This document shows positions 11,721 through 22,049 of a stretch of DNA of 64,000 nt, piece after piece. Both the position numbers and the translations under genes were made by a program. Source of the stretch: Tetrastigma voinierianum (taxonomy: Eukaryota > Streptophyta > Magnoliopsida > Vitales > Vitaceae); the NCBI GenBank assembly GCA_016808115.1, contig JAEQBH010000657.1, positions 1,054,001 through 1,118,000 of the forward strand. Direction: 5' to 3'. Under the pieces are notes generated by a model. That model saw only the letters and a list, made by a program, of their open reading frames with translations, was not told where the DNA came from and made no database searches. Position 1 is the stretch's first letter. Every line of letters starts with the position of its first letter.

Positions 11721-12838
11721 CAGTCAGGTGTTACCATGATTGGAGCCGTAACCTATCTGGATTTAATTTCTTCAAATGCAACTTTTCATGATTCATCAAA
11801 ATAAAACTTCGCATCTTTTTCCAACAATCTACATAATGGTCTAGAGATTTTTTAGAAGTCCGTTATAAATCTTTTATAAAATCATGTATGTCCTAAGAAA
11901 CTTCTTATCCTTTTAACTGTTGTTGGTAACAAGAGAGTCTTTATAATAGCAACTTTTGCTTGGTCAACTTCTAACCCAACTGCAAAAATCTTATGCCCCA
12001 AAAAAAATACCCTCTATTACCATGAAATGACATTTTTCCCAATTCAGAGCTAGATTTTTGTCTTAGCACCTCTAAAGTACTGTTTCCAAATTCTCTAAAC
12101 ATTTCTCAAAACTAGATCCATATACTGAGAAGTCATCCATGAAGATTTCCATAGCCTCTTCCACCAATTTTGAAAACATAGACATCACACACCTTTGAAA
12201 AGTGGCAAGAGCATTACATAATCCAAATGGCATCCTTCTAAAAGCAAAGGTGCCATAAGGACATGTAAATGTAGTCTTCTTCTAGAATATCCATCAAAAA
12301 AACAGTAATGTGGGTTTCATGCTAACTTTGTCAAACGTTTGGTCGATGAAAATGAGGATAATGATCTTTCTAATAAACGGTATTTAGTTTTTGCCAATCT
12401 ATACACCCTCCATCCTATCACAGTTCTTGTAGGAATCAATTCATTCTTCTCATTTCTGATTATAGTAAATCCACCCTTCTTGGGAACAACATGAACTGGG
12501 TTACCCAAGAGCTGTCTAAGATTGCATATATAAAGCCTGCATTTAGCCATTTTAGTACTTTTTTTCTGACAACTTCTTTCATTACTGGACTCAGCTTTCT
12601 TTGATGTTCAATGGAAATCTTTGGATTATCTTCCAAAAGAATATTGTGCATGCAGATGGAAGGGTTGATTCTTTTCGAACTTCTATGGACCAAGCGATTG
12701 CTTACTTGTATTTTCTGAGTTTCCAACAGTTTTTGTTCTTCATACTCAGTTAATGCAGCTAATATAATAACAGGTTTTGCTTTTTCTAGTTCTAAGAAAA
12801 CATACTTCAAATCACTAGGAAATTCCTAAAAGGTTAAC
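11721..12838 (-). pseudogene. Reverse transcriptase remnant, element A
   Basis: The minus strand begins at the B insertion site with 'MKYVFLELEKAKPVIILAAL'. It continues with 'INPSICMHNILLEDNPKISI', 'KWLNAGFIYAILDSSWV', 'GGFTIIRNEKNELIPTRTVI' and the catalytic box 'EIFMDDFSVYG' at about 12120-12150. The two aspartates of FMDD are intact, but the frame is broken in several places, including around 12300-12480. The upstream protease and gag of this element lie 28 kb away at 40893-43188 in the opposite orientation because of the inversion. The target duplication TTAAC (12834-12838) marks the junction with the B LTR. Confidence 0.87.
12834..12838 (+). repeat. Target-site duplication TTAAC of element B (5' side)
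   Basis: TTAAC directly precedes the B 5' LTR. Its reverse complement GTTAA directly adjoins the B 3' LTR at 43184-43188. Both lie at the same place in element A, the protease/RT boundary (compare intact 'gggttaaccttgaagg' at 30919-30934). Opposite strands show that one flank has been inverted. Confidence 0.85.
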
Positions 12839-13014
12839 TAATGAGTCCTAAACTCGTCTATTTTTAATTCATTTTTCTGGCATATTTATAGAAGTTTATG
12901 GTTCATTTGAATGTTGAATTATGGAATATTCAACAACTTTGTATTTTGCAAGTTTTGAATGCAGAAGAAGCAAATCCAACAAGAAAATAGGCATAAATTG
13001 GCTAACGCAAAAAT

Positions 13015-14075
13015 ATCGCGACATACTTTAAGAATGTCGCGACATAACCTTAATTGAACCAGCAAAAGCTATGTCGCAACAAGAAATGCTATGTCTCAAC
13101 AAAGTTGAAACTGAACTCAAGGTTAGAAGTGAGCTCTTTCGCTACATTTCAACAATTTGTCATGACACAAAATGAGAAAGATTCAATGATAAATGTTGCG
13201 ATAAAGAAGTGAAGGTTGCAACATAATAGTAATCAAAAGACGAAACATTGTCGCGACAATGGATTTTTCTGTCACGACAATGATTGAAAAGCCATTGAAC
13301 CACAATGTCGTAATATTATTATTTATGTCGCGACAATGATCAAGCAATGGAAATAGAGTTTTGTCTCAAAAATCAAATGTATGTCGCGACAATAAAGGCT
13401 ATAGAGTAAGAGATTTATGTTGCGACAGAAGAAAATTTTGTCGCTATAAAAAATGGAAGAACAATGAGACAAACCAAGACAAGCTTGTCACGACAAAGAT
13501 TTCTATGTTGCAACAAACAGTTCAGCCAGTGACAAAGATTAAGAAAGGAAATATGTCATGACATTTTTAGAGTCTATTGCGACATAGAGTTCAGATTCAG
13601 AAGTGTAAGACAACAAGACTATGTTGCAACAAAGAAAAGGTTTGTCATATGACGACAACATGCCAGCATGTGAAACTACATCGTGACAAAAGGAAACTTT
13701 TTGTCGTGTGAGGTTAGAAAGAACCCTGAGACGAGAATGTCGCTGACATATGAATTATGTCGCGTAAAAGGGATGAAAGGAAAGAAGCTTTGTCTTGAGA
13801 AAGAGATTTTATATCGCGACATTTTTCAAGAGCAACAAGGAATGACAAGTTGGTTGTAGAAAAGTTTTTATGTCGCTACAAAAGAAAATTATGTCATGAC
13901 AATTACTAGACAACTTCAGCAAAACTCTGTCGTGACATTGTCAAATTATGTTGCAATAGAATCTAAGGAGAAAGCATGAAACCATGTCACAACAAAAACT
14001 GCAAGCCACAACAAAAGCTGGGGAACAAAGATGACAACTATGTCGCAACATAATTTTCTATGTCGCGACAAAGCA
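13015..14075 (+). repeat. TGTCGCGACA palindrome array in the B 5' LTR
   Basis: I count about 35 recognisable sites in 1.06 kb, averaging one per 30 bp. Perfect copies lie at 13035-13044, 13250-13259, 13326-13335, 13382-13391 and 14061-14070. The rest differ mainly by C-to-T or G-to-A at the CpGs. The usual flanks are 'ta' or 'tt' before and 'aa' or 'ta' after the palindrome. Confidence 0.9.
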
Positions 14076-14144
14076 ATTAACTAGGCCATAATTTTTGGGG
14101 ATCCACAATTTCAACCTTGAAGTGTGGCTCATCATTTGAAAATC

Positions 14145-14152
14145 TATAAATA
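14145..14152 (+). promoter_or_regulatory. LTR TATA box of element B
   Basis: TATAAATA lies about 75 bp after the last palindrome of the array. The inverse partner LTR has TATAAATA at 44692-44699, and the C 3' LTR has it at 28696-28703. It is the probable RNA polymerase II core promoter of the element. Confidence 0.65.
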
Positions 14153-15667
14153 GAAACATTTAAGGCATTGTGCGCAGTTTTTCAGGCCTCGAAGAAAAAA
14201 CCAGAAACTCTGGGTAGCTGGAGACTCTTTTGTATATATTTTTTTCTTTTATTTATTTTTCATAAATTTTGTTTTAGCTTAGCTTTTAGTTAATTTTTTA
14301 TTGGAATTGAGTAGAGAACTGGTGTGAAGTTTCAAGTTTGATTCATTGTAAAAAATTATCATTTTCATTACTATTTGATTTCAATGAAATTTGGAAAATT
14401 TATGGAGTTCATTCATTTCAGTTTGCTCGTAATTTCAATGACTTTTCTTGATCAATTAGTCATTGACATTTGTGATCCAGTTTTGAAAGATGAAGCTCCC
14501 TCTGGGAATGGATAGATTTTGATTTTTATTTGTCTACGCAAATTGGAAGAACGTCATAATTAGAAATCTTGAATTTATTTAATTGGTGTTGTTATTGAAC
14601 TTAATTGTTCTAAATATTAGTAGCATATGCCTAGATAATGATTGTATCTTGCTCTAATTTTCAGGAGGCCCTCTGAGTGACACAGAGATGGAGATTCCTG
14701 AGAGTATGGAGTAGTTACTTGGGGGTATGGTAGACTAATATTATGGAACTAATGAACTTTGAAAGATTACTCCGATAGATCACTAATTTACTCATGGTGT
14801 GAGGATAGTTGGATGATGTATCAGTTTAATCGCTCAGAGGTTTTTTTCCCCTATCTAATGAAAGGATCTTGATCTGTGTTAGCTTAGATCTAATAAAGAA
14901 GATGGAGAACTTCATCAGATTTATAGGATGAGATACCATTTAAATTGCAGAAGGCTTGCAATATCTTGTCTATAGGGGTAAGAATTTTTCAGTCCTAAGA
15001 GTTGGGGGTGAAGTACTAGAAGGGAAAAATAATTAGATCTTAGAAAGAGGATTATTTCTTACAAGTAACTAATTAGACTTATGTATATGGAAGGAACATG
15101 AATTTCTAATCAGTGAAATGTATAGTTTATGGAGGAATCCAAACTATACTACATTGCATCTTTGGAAAATTCAGCTTTCTAACTAATGGTTGAACTATGA
15201 ATGAAAATGATGCATAAATTGATAATTGTACACCAGTCTATTTCCCAGTGTTTTCTTTACTCAGTGTACTCTCAAATTCCCCTTATATTGAATTCTTTAT
15301 GTATAATACTAAAATTCTTATTAGTATTACTTTCCTTTAATTTAAACAAATCATTTTTAAACATTGGAGTTCAAATAGTAAGGATCTTAAGTAAATGGAG
15401 TAATTGATCTTTTGATTTGTCATCAATCCTCTTGGGAATGATATCTGGACTAAAATCCATTTTTATTACTTGTATAACCTGTGCACTTGCAGTAATCTAG
15501 ACCTAAACCAATTTTTATATGGACCCCTTGTATAAAAGGGTTAAACACATATTTTTATCAAATTTAGTCGAACAAGTTTTTGGCATTATAGCTGGGGACT
15601 GAAACGTCTATGGGTGGAAATGCTAACTACTTCATCAGATTTGGTCTATATTAAAATCAGTCCAACA

Positions 15668-15685
15668 AGTTTATGGCATTGAGTG
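15668..15685 (+). promoter_or_regulatory. Primer-binding site of element B (decayed)
   Basis: agtttatggcattgagtg follows the LTR end, as agtttTTGGCGCC... does in Athila elements. Only the start matches the tRNA-Asp complement well. A better-preserved PBS-like copy lies inside the LTR at 15580-15600. Confidence 0.5.
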
Positions 15686-15757
15686 CATTCTTCTCTCATA
15701 GTTTCCCATCTTTCTCATCAATGCATCTAGTTTTGCTTCTATGGCAGTCATCCGATT
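15686..15757 (-). pseudogene. Small inverted gag fragment inside element B
   Basis: This ~70-bp stretch is the reverse complement of gag sequence that reads forward in element A at about 41454-41522 (MTAIEAKLDALM...). On either side element B reads in the plus direction (leader on the left, gag C-terminal half on the right). The N-terminal half of B gag is missing, so a deletion with a local flip is likely. Confidence 0.7.
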
Positions 15758-16560
15758 CAGCTCTATCATACCAACACTCAAGAACCATGAGAATTTCTTA
15801 GATGGAGGTGGAGCCCAACAAGGTCAAAGGCTTGGGCAAAATTTTCAACAAAATTATGCTTCACCTAGGTTTCAATAACAATAACTACAATAGCAGCAAG
15901 GAAGTTAGAGAGCAGAAATTCAGGAACAAAGGAGATCTCTTTCCTTTGAAGAACAAATGTTGACTTTCATGGGAGAAAATAAAAGGTGGCTTAACATTCA
16001 TGAATAGAAATTTGCTGATCTAGCGGCATTTCAAGCAAACGCAACTATGTTTCAAGCCAATACAAATGCCTCTTTGAAAAATCTGGAGACACAAGAAGGG
16101 CAACTGGCTCTAGCAGTGTAGAATCGGTCTAAGGATGCCTTCCCAAGTGACACAAAGAAGAATCTAAAGGATTGTATGATGGGGACTCTAATAAGTGGAA
16201 GAGATGGAAACGAAAGAATAAGAGAAAAAGCTGAAAAGTTGAAATGTGAAGAAAACAAATTGGTATTTCGGACTTGGCTAAAGGAGTGAAAAAAGAAGAA
16301 TGCAGTTAAGTAGCGAGGTGGAGAGAAAAGAATTGAAGAAGAAAGAGGATAAAAAAGCCCACATACCTGTTGTTCCCTTCCCTCAAAGGCTTCACAAAGC
16401 TAAAATGGAAGAGCGGTTCTCTAGATTCTTTGATGTCTTCAAGAAAATAGAGATCAACCTCCCCTTTGCAAGGGAATTGACTCAAATGCCTAATTATGCT
16501 AAGTTTTTTAAGGACATTCAGAGTAAGAAGATAAATTTTGCTGAAAAATGAGTAGTGAAT
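15758..16560 (+). pseudogene. Athila gag C-terminal half, element B
   Basis: Plus-strand reading gives a Gln-rich stretch (15830-15930) and then 'NTNASLKNLETQEGQLALAV' and 'SKDAFPSDTKKNLKDCM' (about 16060-16180). The Lys/Glu-rich segment follows and the diagnostic 'VPFPQRLHKAKMEERFSRFF' with 'LTQMPNYAKFFKDIQSKK' (16370-16545). This is the distal part of Athila Gag leading into protease. Several stops interrupt it, one just after 'LALAV'. The N-terminal RNA-binding half is absent. The protease start follows at 16561. Confidence 0.85.
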
Positions 16561-16735
16561 TTAGCGGCTACATGCGTCGTGTCCCAAGGGCTTACCGGAG
16601 AGATGCGGGGATCTGGCGGCTACCATTCCCTACACCATTGAGATTTTGAATTCAATAGCGTTGTGTGTTTCGGGGCTAGCATCGACTTGATGCCTTATCG
16701 AGTGGATTAGAGACTCGGTTTGGGGAGCTTACTCC
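16561..16735 (+). pseudogene. Protease, N-terminal part, element B (split by element C)
   Basis: Degenerate but recognisable: 'GDLAATIPYTIEILNSIALC'-like sequence, then a decayed active-site region around 16670-16700 ('GASIDLMP'; the Asp of the usual DSGAS is lost as read), then 'LGSLL'. The retropepsin would cut the Gag-Pol polyprotein. The gene stops at the element C LTR and resumes at 30390, with ACTCC on both sides. Confidence 0.8.
16731..16735 (+). repeat. Target-site duplication ACTCC of element C (left)
   Basis: ACTCC abuts the 5' LTR start TGATG at 16736. The second copy is at 30390-30394, followed by catagctatgac. Removing element C and one copy restores the protease sequence 'cttactcccatagctatgac', comparable to 'cttctcccatagccatgac' at 42666-42684 in element A. 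Confidence 0.88.
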
Positions 16736-19284
16736 TGATGAAGCAAAGTCATCCCCATTTTTCGGTACATTTTGATTAATTTTTATAAAGGCGGTTATAT
16801 GCATGAATCTGGAATAAACTTCACCAAATTTACGTACGGGAAATCAGCGAAGTGCGGTAAAGGAAGCGGAATGTAGCGAGAGGCGGAGACTTATATAATG
16901 GGATGAAGCAGGTGGCAGCAAGAACGACGCATAAAGATGAAAGGACCAGATGTCGCGAAGCTTTGACAGCAATCAAAATGCGTATTCAGGTTACATCAGT
17001 GAAACTCCAGTCGCAAATGAAGCTTAATTGAAAACAAAATGGTACAGGAGTGAAAGAAGCTTCAAGTTAAACAACGGAATTGAGAGAAGAAGAAGACCGC
17101 AAATGTGACATGCGGATGCGATCCACGACATCAACCTTTGCATCGAGTAGTCGCGACATCAGGTTACAAGAGTTATGGCGAAAACAATTCCACGAAGATA
17201 AGGTCGTGAAAACACACAGTTTGTCAGCGACATCAATTCACACAGACTTGAGAATTCGCGACAACGCTCGGGTTATTAGCGACAATAATGCTTGAATGGA
17301 AGTCGCGACAACACCATGCTGTCGCGACATCGGCTGCAAGGACTGAAGAAGGTGCATACGTCAGTAAGCTGTCGCGACGTGAGTTTCAATGAGAAGAGGT
17401 CGCGACAAGATTAATCTGTCGCGACACCGAAACCGCTTAAGACATGCTTCGCAACCACATAGAGGCTCTGCTGACAAGGTTTGCGACAAACGGAGAATTC
17501 GCGACAAAGGGCTCGATGTTGCGGCTTGATATCGATCTGGGCAGTTAACTAAAGTCCAAAAGAAATGCATCGAAATTAGGGCTTAACGGAACCACATAAA
17601 TCTGTTGCTACCAAAAGAAGCGACTCTTGGCGACTGAAAGAGATGCAGGGTTCTTTGAAGGCTCCTGTGTTTTATTTTTCTTTTCTTTTTTTTTATTTTC
17701 CTTCGTTTTCTTTCCATTTTATTTTAGATTAGTTTAGTTTGTATTTCGTTCTAATTTAGTTCGAGCGTTAGGTACATGGGATTTAGGCTGAGATGCAGAT
17801 TTATATTTCTTAATTAAATGCGGTTGTTTGAATTCCAGGCAAATTTTGGATTTCGAACACCCAGGTTTCAGATTCTGATTGGTTTTTCTTGATCGTGAAG
17901 CCAATGTATGGTATAATCGATAATTTAGAAACCCGGCTTCCATTGAATTAGCGTTATTATCGGAAATTATCTTTCTATGATATTCTATTCATTATGGCTG
18001 AACTTCATATGTGTCGACTTCTTTGGTTTTGCTTGTTTCACGGAATTGATCTGACATCAGTCTCCTGTACCCATACTTGAGATTGTTCGACTCACGATTT
18101 CAGGAGGCCCTGCGGGTGACCTGAAGGCATTCACGAGTAAGAGCAATTTCGGAAAAATATTGAACCTATTGCGATCTAATATTGCTCTGTATACTTTCCG
18201 AAATTAATACATCCTCTTCTCGCTATGTAGAAAATGAGTTGAGTGAGTGTATTAATTATTATCACGAAGAGTTCTACAATTCGAATAGTGGTCGATCCCG
18301 GAGTGTTAACAGGATCCCCAATCAAGGGAAAGAGTAAGTTGTTCTAATTTTGAGGATGAGGAACGATCTGGAGTCTGAGCCTCTGCAGTAGTATATTTAA
18401 GGAGCTCGGGTTTGCGGTCCATGTTGTGGGTATGAGTATTGAGAAGAAAAATACCCGAGAACAAGGCTACTAGATTTAAAGTAGTCATCTCACCTTGTGT
18501 TCGAGAGAGAAGCGGTTAAGGTGAGATGATGAAACGATAATGGTTTGGAGAGATCCAGGTCCGCTATCTTATTCCTTGAATTTAGTTTAAAAATCTGTAG
18601 TTCGAGAAAGCAAAAGTTACCTGATCACGAAATTTGTAGGAATTGATTCTTCACAGCCGTGATTATTCAATGTTTTCTTTAGAGATGGCTATTGATCCTA
18701 AATTTGCTATTTAATATTCAATATTCAATTCATTTGTTATTCATTCATTTTTCTTTACATCATTATTTTTCAGGCTTTCAAAAGAAAAATCCCAATAAAT
18801 ATTATCGTCTAAATAGTATGGAGCTTAAGTAGTTGGGGTAGTTGATTGAAAAATTCTTGAGATCTGTGGGATCGATATACGGACTTAAATCGATTTACTA
18901 CTTGTTCGTCTGTGCAGCTTGCGATATCTTTGGATTCGAAACCACGAGGGAAAATGGTTTACTCTTTGTGAAATATCTTTTAATCAACACTATAGCTAAA
19001 GAAACCCACACTCAAGTTTAATGGTTTTATTCTTTTGAGACTAGATAATAAATCCTTTGGTAATAAGTCATAAATTTGAATAGGTGTTTTAGTCCATATG
19101 ATTCATAGAAGTAGTCGACAAGTTTTATGGCGGTTTTTCGGGATTAGACAATAGTCTTTTAGTAATTGTGTTATGAACTTGTGAGCATACCACGAATCGG
19201 TCAATAAGTTTGTGGCGGATTGCAGTTAGATAATAGTCTTGGGTGCGTCATAGAATTTGTATACATCATATGATCCGGATAATC
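16736..19284 (+). repeat. 5' LTR of element C (2.55 kb)
   Basis: It pairs with 27826-30389 along its whole length by eye. Shared blocks include 'agtagttggggtagttgattg' (18829 and 29931, shortened here) and 'gtagtcatctcacc' (18482 and 29588). Differences are mostly indels of 1-5 bases. Palindrome copies (GTCGCGAC core) run from about 16930 to 17530. The 3' end contains three PBS-plus-leader repeats (from about 19016). Confidence 0.88.
17100..17530 (+). repeat. GTCGCGAC array in the element C 5' LTR
   Basis: Better preserved than in A and B. Intact cores include those in 'agtcgcgacatc' (about 17150), 'gtcgcgacaacacc' (about 17302), 'ctgtcgcgacatcgg' (about 17320), 'ctgtcgcgacgtgag' (about 17370) and 'ctgtcgcgacaccg' (about 17417). 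This fits with C being the youngest of the nested long elements. The TATA box expected downstream is decayed here (cataaatc, about 17595). Confidence 0.85.
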
Positions 19285-19310
19285 TTAAGTTTTATGGCGC
19301 GTTAAGTGTC
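19016..19310 (+). repeat. Tandem PBS-like repeats at the end of the C 5' LTR, and the PBS
   Basis: Repeat units of about 85-105 bp each contain 'aagttttatggcg' or a decayed form, followed by 'ga(t)tagataatagtc(c)ttt'. They lie at about 19016, 19118 and 19204. The last 'agttttatggcgcgtt' at 19287-19302 is the PBS proper, beyond the LTR end. The same first three units are inside the 3' LTR (30109, 30213, 30300), before its target duplication. Confidence 0.8.
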
Positions 19311-19594
19311 GAAAGAATTTAGTAGATCAATATTAAGCGAAAGGAAGGAAATGCTAATTTGGACATTTAAAGAAAAGAACAAAATAGTTTTTCAATCACG
19401 TTGGTTATTTTAGCCACTAACTTTTAACAAGCCATATTAAATATTTATTGCTTTGACTAATCACATTGAAATGTAAGTGTGTTTGATTTCATGAAAACTT
19501 TAATGCATAGGAAGCCGAACACTAAATACGGTCCAGCGAATGCGAACTAGAAAGAACGGAGAAAGGCGAAAAGGTCAAAACCCAGCTATGGCAG

Positions 19595-21200
19595 ATGAAA
19601 GGCCGTAATTGCACTGAAGGACAACGACCGTAAAGAACTTAAGGCCTCCAATCACCGATACAATGGAGGACTTCGTGAGACCAACTATTCAGATGAATAC
19701 CTTCGCAATCGTACGCCACCATAGCTTGATGCCAATAATTTTGAATTGAAGCCAAGATCGATTACAATGGTTCAGCAACAATAAGCATCGGGTCATCCAA
19801 CGTAAGATCCGAATGAACACCGGGAAGGTTTCTCAGATGGCAAACACAAAGAAAATTGAATGGGGTGAGGGCTCCGCAGGTCATAAAATTGCATTTATTC
19901 CCATTTTCTTATACTCACTGAAAACCCATACATGGTATAAATCTCTACCATATGGTTCTGTTGATACTTAGAGGAGCTTATAGAAGCCTACTTGGGTAGA
20001 TTCTTTCCACCTTCACTCACCTTCCGAGAGAAGGAGGGAGATAATCAGGAAACCAACATGGAAGATGAAAGCCTTTACGTAGTCGGGAAAGATTCAAAAG
20101 GTTGTCGAAGAGGTCCAACGCATGGGATACTTGAAGACCTGGGGATGGGACATAGTGTATCATGCCTTGAATGATACATCTAAGGGCATTATGCTTCATG
20201 TTGTGGAGCATTCAAACGTAAAAGTATTAAGAGGCAAGAGATCTGACGAGGACTCCTGCATGTAATATGAAAGCTCCATCGCAGTTCTGCAGTAATTGCA
20301 GAGGAAGAGAGTCATGGAGCTGAAAGCAAGATGATGTGCCTTATGGAGGCAGCTGGGATGCCATCATGCATGTAATGGACAAGCAAGAGGGGAAGATGCA
20401 CACTCCTGTCATGAAATAAGAGCAAGCTGAGAGGGAACTATCGAGAGGAAGCCGAGGTACCCATCAAGAACTCGTTTTTATGATGCTGAGGAGGTTAAAT
20501 ACTGAGATAAGAAGTTATCACTTCAACCAAATCCTAACCTTCCGCCACACTATCATCCATCAGGAACCATGAAAATTTTTCATACGGTGGGAGGCCCTCA
20601 CAAGGCCAAAGGCATGAACAAGATCCTCAAAGAAGGATATCACAGCACCACCAAGGTTCCAAATGAAGAAGCAGAATGAGGAGGAAGTAGAAATGAATAT
20701 CGTGGTCGTATGAGTAGCTCCACACTCAAGATCAATTGGCCGTAATTCATGGGGACAACAAGAAGCTATTAAACCTCCATGAACAAAGTTTATGAATCGA
20801 AGCCTCAAATGGCAATTCTCAAATTTTTCAAAAGACCACTAATGCTTCTCTCAAGAACCTAGAGACACAGATAGGGCAACTGGCCCTAAACCTACAAAAT
20901 CAGATGAAAGATGCCTTTCCCAGTGACACGAAGAAGAATCCAAAAGACTGTATGGTTGTGTAGCTCATAAGTGGGAAAGATTTAGAGAAGAGGACAGAAA
21001 AAGATGAAAGCAACCAGGGAGAAGAAGGCCCAAAAATTGCTGAAACACTGGAAGGGAAAGGAAAGAAGGAACAAATTGGCCAGAGAAGAATGGCAGAAGA
21101 AGACCTTAATCACCAAGTACCCCATTTCACATAGGCTACGTAAATCAAAGATAGAGGAACAAATATAAGGTTCTAAATCTTCAGAAATGGATTCAAAGAT
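19595..21200 (+). pseudogene. Athila gag remnant, element C
   Basis: It starts near 'atggcagatgaaagg' (19589), followed by 'TMEDFVRPTIQ' (about 19660-19695) and 'NNFELKPRSITMVQQQ' (about 19730-19785). Near 19975-20010 comes 'LIEAYLGRFFPPSLTF', the usual capsid motif before the C-terminal half. 'NASLKNLETQIGQLALNLQN' and 'KDAFPSDTKKNPKDCMVV' lie at 20840-20960, then a Lys/Glu-rich tail. Gag packages the RNA. It contains many frameshifts and stops. Between 19310 and 19595 is non-coding leader. Confidence 0.8.
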
Positions 21201-21329
21201 GCCTCACATAAGTGGTTACTCGCATACCACTTTATGCAAAATCTTTGAAAGACATACCGAGCAAAAAGAGGAAGATCACAAGGAATCAGGAATTTGACCG
21301 CAATCAGTAAAGGTCGTGATCAAGAGAGG

Positions 21330-21924
21330 CTTACCGTAAAAAAGATGTGAAGGATCCAGGGAGCTTTACCATTCCCTCGCACCACCGAGAGTTTGAGTTC
21401 CGTAAAGTTTCCTCTGTGACTCAAAGCAAGAGCAATTAATGCCTTATCTCCCCGCGCAAGAAGTTAAGTTTTGGGAGATTACTCCACCACTGGCCACCTC
21501 CAAATGGCGTATAGGAACCCGGCAAAACCTCGAAGGAACTGCAGAAGAGTGCCTCTGGGTCAAGGTGGGAAATTTATTTCCAACCGACCATCATACCGAT
21601 ATGGAGGAAGATTCACAAGTCCCTCTGTTGCTGGAAAGGCCATTCTTAGTAACTGGAGCAGCTCTAATCGATATGCATAAGGGAATTCTCAAGCTCAGAG
21701 TTGGAGAAGAGACAGCTGATTTCAATTTAATCAGAAGTTTGAAGAATTTAGATATAGAAAGGGATGATATCAAGTCAGTAGAAGATGTATATGTCAACAA
21801 CTCTGATTTTTACTATGATTGTAATGACCAACTCTCAATCAATGATAAAGAGATGAATCGGAAGATTCCGGGTTTTGATTCGCATTTTCTCGTGACATCA
21901 ATTTACATTCTAATTAAAAGGTGA
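21330..21924 (+). pseudogene. Protease region, element C
   Basis: 'DPGSFTIPS' (about 21355-21385) opens the domain. The active-site stretch around 21410-21450 has lost the DSGAS motif. A clean 161-codon ORF (21439-21924) then carries 'DMEEDSQVPLLLERPFLVTG', 'ALIDMHKGILKLRVGEETAD' and 'FNLIRSLKNLD', the retropepsin C-terminal half and linker to RT. Frameshifts at the N-terminal side and loss of the catalytic motif make it inactive as read. The equivalents are 30390-30660 (B) and 42500-42942 (A). Confidence 0.82.
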
Positions 21925-22049
21925 TGAGTCTCTAACAAAATGGGATAAAACAAAGAGACAAAATGAAGAAAAGGAATTCTCAACAAGAAACCAAGGAAGG
22001 GCTAGTTTTAAAGGTGTCGCTAAGTCATTTATGCTTACCTGCTTCAAAG

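Larger units (their letters stand above)
12839..15667 (+). repeat. 5' LTR of Athila element B (2.83 kb)
   Basis: It starts TAATGAGTCC, evidently TGATAAGTCC with a G-to-A change in the first dinucleotide, and ends ...TCCAACA at 15667. The partner is 43189-45907 in inverse orientation. In order it holds a short AT-rich start, the palindrome array (13015-14075), a TATA box (14145), a long T-rich leader and the tail. A PBS-like copy at about 15580-15600 (tggcattatagctgggga) lies inside the LTR. A second begins at 15668, just after the LTR end. Confidence 0.87.

Noticed and set aside
13015..14075. CRISPR array
   Set aside because: The repeat is only 10 bp, spacing is irregular, sites are degenerate, and the context is a plant LTR.
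15201..15407. 68-codon hydrophobic ORF in the B 5' LTR leader
   Set aside because: AT-rich LTR sequence; not open in the inverse partner LTR at about 43450-43660.
10017..15667. Minus pol (10017-12838) and the plus LTR next to it as one element with an aberrant LTR
   Set aside because: TTAAC separates them and the same pol site is cut at 43184, so they are host (A) and insertion (B).
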